DNA from: Odontesthes bonariensis
Lineage: Eukaryota; Chordata; Actinopteri; Atheriniformes; Atherinopsidae
Assembly: GCF_027942865.1 (NCBI RefSeq)
Contig: NC_134529.1
Coordinates: 19,582,467-19,646,466, forward strand
DNA: 64,000 nt
Reading direction: 5' to 3'
The notes under the pieces were generated by a model, which saw only the letters and a list, made by a program, of their open reading frames with translations, ran no database searches and had not been told where the DNA came from. Of this stretch, positions 61,602-64,000 are shown piece after piece. Made by a program: the position numbers and the translations under genes. Within the stretch, counting starts at the first letter, position 1, and each line of letters opens with the position of its first letter.

Positions 61602-62440
61602 GGGATCGAACGCGCGTTCCGTTCTGTTTCCATGACTTTTCCAGACGAAGGCACGCAAGTAGGCTACGTGTGCGTGAGACACATTTTCATGATAACTTGC
61701 CAATTGATTTGCGCTTAAAAAGTGATATCAAAATCGTTCAGGAGATATTAACCTGCAGCACCTGATGTGTCCACACTAGTGTTGCGCGGCCGATGATTTT
61801 TATGCCCGCCCCAACCCGACCCATCACGCAGCCAACCCAGCCCGCCCGACCCGAAAGATTAGACCTACACAATGATTTTTAACCCGACCCCACCCGACCC
61901 GCTTAAAAAAAAAATTAAATGAATAAGTATTTATTTATGTAGGCCTATTAAACACAAATGAACTGTCTGCGGCCGCGCAAGGGGGTGCGTAATGTCATAG
62001 GCTGCCAAAAGCTGCGCGCATTCACCCTTAATTTCCCTTGCATCAATACAGTTGCAACTCTAAAGTCTTGACCGCAGCACATCCATCTGACGATTATGGT
62101 TGTAATTCCACTTTTCATTGCCACATCAGATACCCAAGCTCTGTGCATGTCATATGAATTTAGAGAGAGAGAGCTTCACGTGAGTAGGCTGCCTGTTTGC
62201 TTGCATTCTGCGGTCTTCAGCATTGGTGCCGTGCGCATGGGGAGAGAGAGCAAGCACACAAGTGCAGACGCTGTCAATTGGCATTCTGCTGTCTCGGATG
62301 TGCGAGATGTGATTTTAAATGTGTAATTATGATAACTGTCTGTGATCTGACCCGACCCGACCGCAACCTGTGGATTCTAAGAAAATAATGGCCCGACCCC
62401 ACCCGGCCCGCGGGCTAGCCCGAGGGTCCCGCCGGGCTAG

Positions 62441-63847
62441 TTCGGTAAAGTTGGAAAGATATTGGCAGATTCGGACTTCCGGGATCAATAACTCAGAAGT
62501 GAGACGTTGTTAAAACACAAAACAAGAATATTTTCAACCGTAGTAAGACAGACAAGGAGCTACAACCTAACTTTCATCAAAACGAGCCATCCTCGGAGCC
62601 ACACCAATAACATTAGTGTTTATGTGCAGCCGGCTGTGAGAGCAGCGAGCAGGGACCATCTACAAAGTGCAACCGAAGAGAGACAGTACAAAAAAGAATC
62701 AATAAATATTCAATAACTTCATTAGGATGCAGTGTAGTGTCACCAAACTCACTACACGCTTCACTGGCCTCCTACAGATCACACTACAACTCTTGCTTTG
62801 AAAGAAATTCAGTTTACAGAATTTCTGGGAAATTTTATTAGAAATATTAATCAATAACTTCATGATGATTCAGTGTAGTGTCACCAAACTCACTACACGT
62901 GTCACTGGTCTCCCACAGATCACACTACAACTCTTGCTTTGAAAGAAATTCAGTTTACAGAATTTCTGGGAAATTTTATTAGAAATATTAATCAATAACT
63001 TCATGATGATACAGTGTAGTGTCACCAAACTCACTACACATGTCACTTGTCTCCTACAGATTACACTACAACTCTTGGTTTGAAATTTTTTTTATTTTTC
63101 TTAATTTCTGGGAATTTCTATTCGGAATATTAATCAATAATTAATCAATAACTTCATGATGATACTGTATAGTGTCACCAAATCCCTCCACAGGGGAAAA
63201 ATGCCAAGGTAGTTCTCAAAAAGTACATCAACAATGCCTGGGCAGAAGTATGGATTTTTCTAAGCATGTGGGCTCTCGGCATCTGTTTTTTCAAGCTCTC
63301 TCTGGACCTCCTCCAGGACCCTCTTTCGTCATCATCTTCCTCCTGAGCTAAGGGGCTGTCATGTAACACCAGTGACACGTGTAGTGAGTTTGGTGACCCT
63401 ACACAGTATCATCATGAAGTTATTGATTAATTATTGATTAATATTCCGAATAAAAATTCCCAGAAATTAAGAAAAATGAATTTCTTTCAAAGCAAGAGTT
63501 GTAGTGTAACCTGTAGGAGACCAGTGACATGTGTAGTGAGTTTGGTGACACTACACTGTATCCTAGTGAAGTTATTGAATATTTATTGATTCTTTTTTGT
63601 ACTGTCTCTCTTCGGTTGCACTTTGTAGACGGTCCCTGCTCGCTGCTCTCACAGCCGGCTGCACATAAACACTAATGTTATTGGTGTGGCTCCGAGGATG
63701 GCTCGTTTTGATGAAAGTTAGGTTGTAGCTCCTTGTCTGTCTTACTACGGTTAAAAATATTCTTGTTTTGTGTTTTAACAACGTCTCACTTCTGAGTTAT
63801 TGATCCCGGAAGTCCGAATCTGCCAATATCTTTCCAACTTTACCGAA
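62441..63847. mobile_element. Nested element with very long, nearly identical inverted repeats
   Basis: TTCGGTAAAGTTGGAAAGAT at 62441 is mirrored by its reverse complement ending at 63847. The arms match for at least 300 bp: 69-codon frames at 62507-62716 (+) and 63781-63572 (-) differ at only two residues. The inner arms consist of ~141-bp subrepeats (starts near 62712, 62853, 62994, 63147 on the left, fewer on the right). A unique loop lies at about 63185-63370. A direct repeat CCGGCCCGCG (62403-62412, 63863-63872) may be the target duplication, which with such long arms suggests a Mutator-like element; this class call is tentative. Confidence 0.7.
62712..63290. repeat. ~141-bp tandem subrepeats in the inverted-repeat arm
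   Basis: Units start AATAACTTCAT and contain CACCAAACTCACTACAC, ACTACAACTCTTG and GAAATTCAGTTTACAG. Spacing is 141, 141 and 153 bp; the last is longer by a 12-bp ATTAATCAATA-type duplication. Repeats proper end near 63180. Confidence 0.85.
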
Positions 63848-64000
63848 CTCGCCGAGCTCGGGCCGGCCCGCGCATCACTAGTCCACACATAGGCTATAGA
63901 GAAGCCATCACAGGCCACATCATGTTGAGCCGAAGAACAGCCAGTATAAAGCCATCATAATTATAAACCATAACCTGATAGGCTAACTCTACTGACAAGC

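Larger units (their letters stand above)
61777..63880. mobile_element. hAT-like DNA transposon with 8-bp target duplication
   Basis: The 8-bp direct repeat GTCCACAC flanks the unit (61769-61776 and 63881-63888). The ends are inverted repeats TAGTGTTGCGCGG and CCGCGCATCACTA, 12 of 13 matching. An 8-bp duplication and TAGxG ends are hallmarks of the hAT superfamily. The element's own sequence is about 650 bp, rich in CCCGACCCGACCC-type phrases at both ends with no transposase frame. The rest is a nested insertion near its right end. Confidence 0.8.

Noticed and set aside
62507-63781. Two 69-residue frames on opposite strands
   Set aside because: They are the two arms of one inverted repeat, with no start context, splice sites or domain; treated as transposon sequence.
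1-64000. CRISPR arrays, operons, ribosome binding sites, tRNA or rRNA genes
   Set aside because: None seen. The tandem arrays at 10790, 59022 and 62712 lack the repeat-spacer pattern, and the genome is eukaryotic.

Overview
The window is nuclear DNA from a vertebrate, most likely a ray-finned (teleost) fish. Genes are split by GT-AG introns, carry AATAAA poly(A) signals, and sit among many short DNA-transposon and retroposon remnants of teleost type. No prokaryotic feature is present. The species cannot be named from sequence alone.

Layout. 1-375: probable 3' end of an unidentified plus-strand gene. 2779-8113 (+): trmt6, 12 coding exons. 8890-13555 (-): chgb, 7 coding exons, with a large 44-residue repeat array in exon 4. 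About 13.7-27.1 kb: intergenic, with two decayed Tc1-like elements, a retroposon fragment and, at 26385-26899, a solo LTR with an exact 5-bp target duplication. 27130-33232 (+): an SLC23 transporter of the slc23a4 (nucleobase) type. 33.3-41.3 kb: intergenic, with three transposon-like units, one carrying a broken THAP domain. 41787-54620 (+): gpcpd1, 19 coding exons. 55.9-59.0 kb: mostly repeats and weak candidate exons. 59494-61456 (-): a two-exon gene for an acidic, serine-rich, probably nuclear protein that I do not recognise. Its stop codon lies at the edge of a 103-bp tandem array. 61777-63880: a hAT-like element with an 8-bp target duplication, holding a very long, almost identical inverted repeat.

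The order trmt6 - chgb - gpcpd1 with strands + - + matches human 20p12.3 (TRMT6, CHGB, GPCPD1) in mirror image, from established knowledge. Two differences stand out: an slc23a4-like gene lies between chgb and gpcpd1, where human has SHLD1, and no MCM8 sequence is seen upstream of trmt6.

The genes do not form a pathway. trmt6 serves tRNA m1A58 methylation, chgb is a secretory-granule prohormone, the SLC23 protein is a membrane transporter, and gpcpd1 handles glycerophosphocholine. The trmt6 and gpcpd1 promoters share an ETS plus CCAAT arrangement typical of housekeeping genes. All exon limits were set by hand from splice sites, reading-frame continuity and remembered family sequences.
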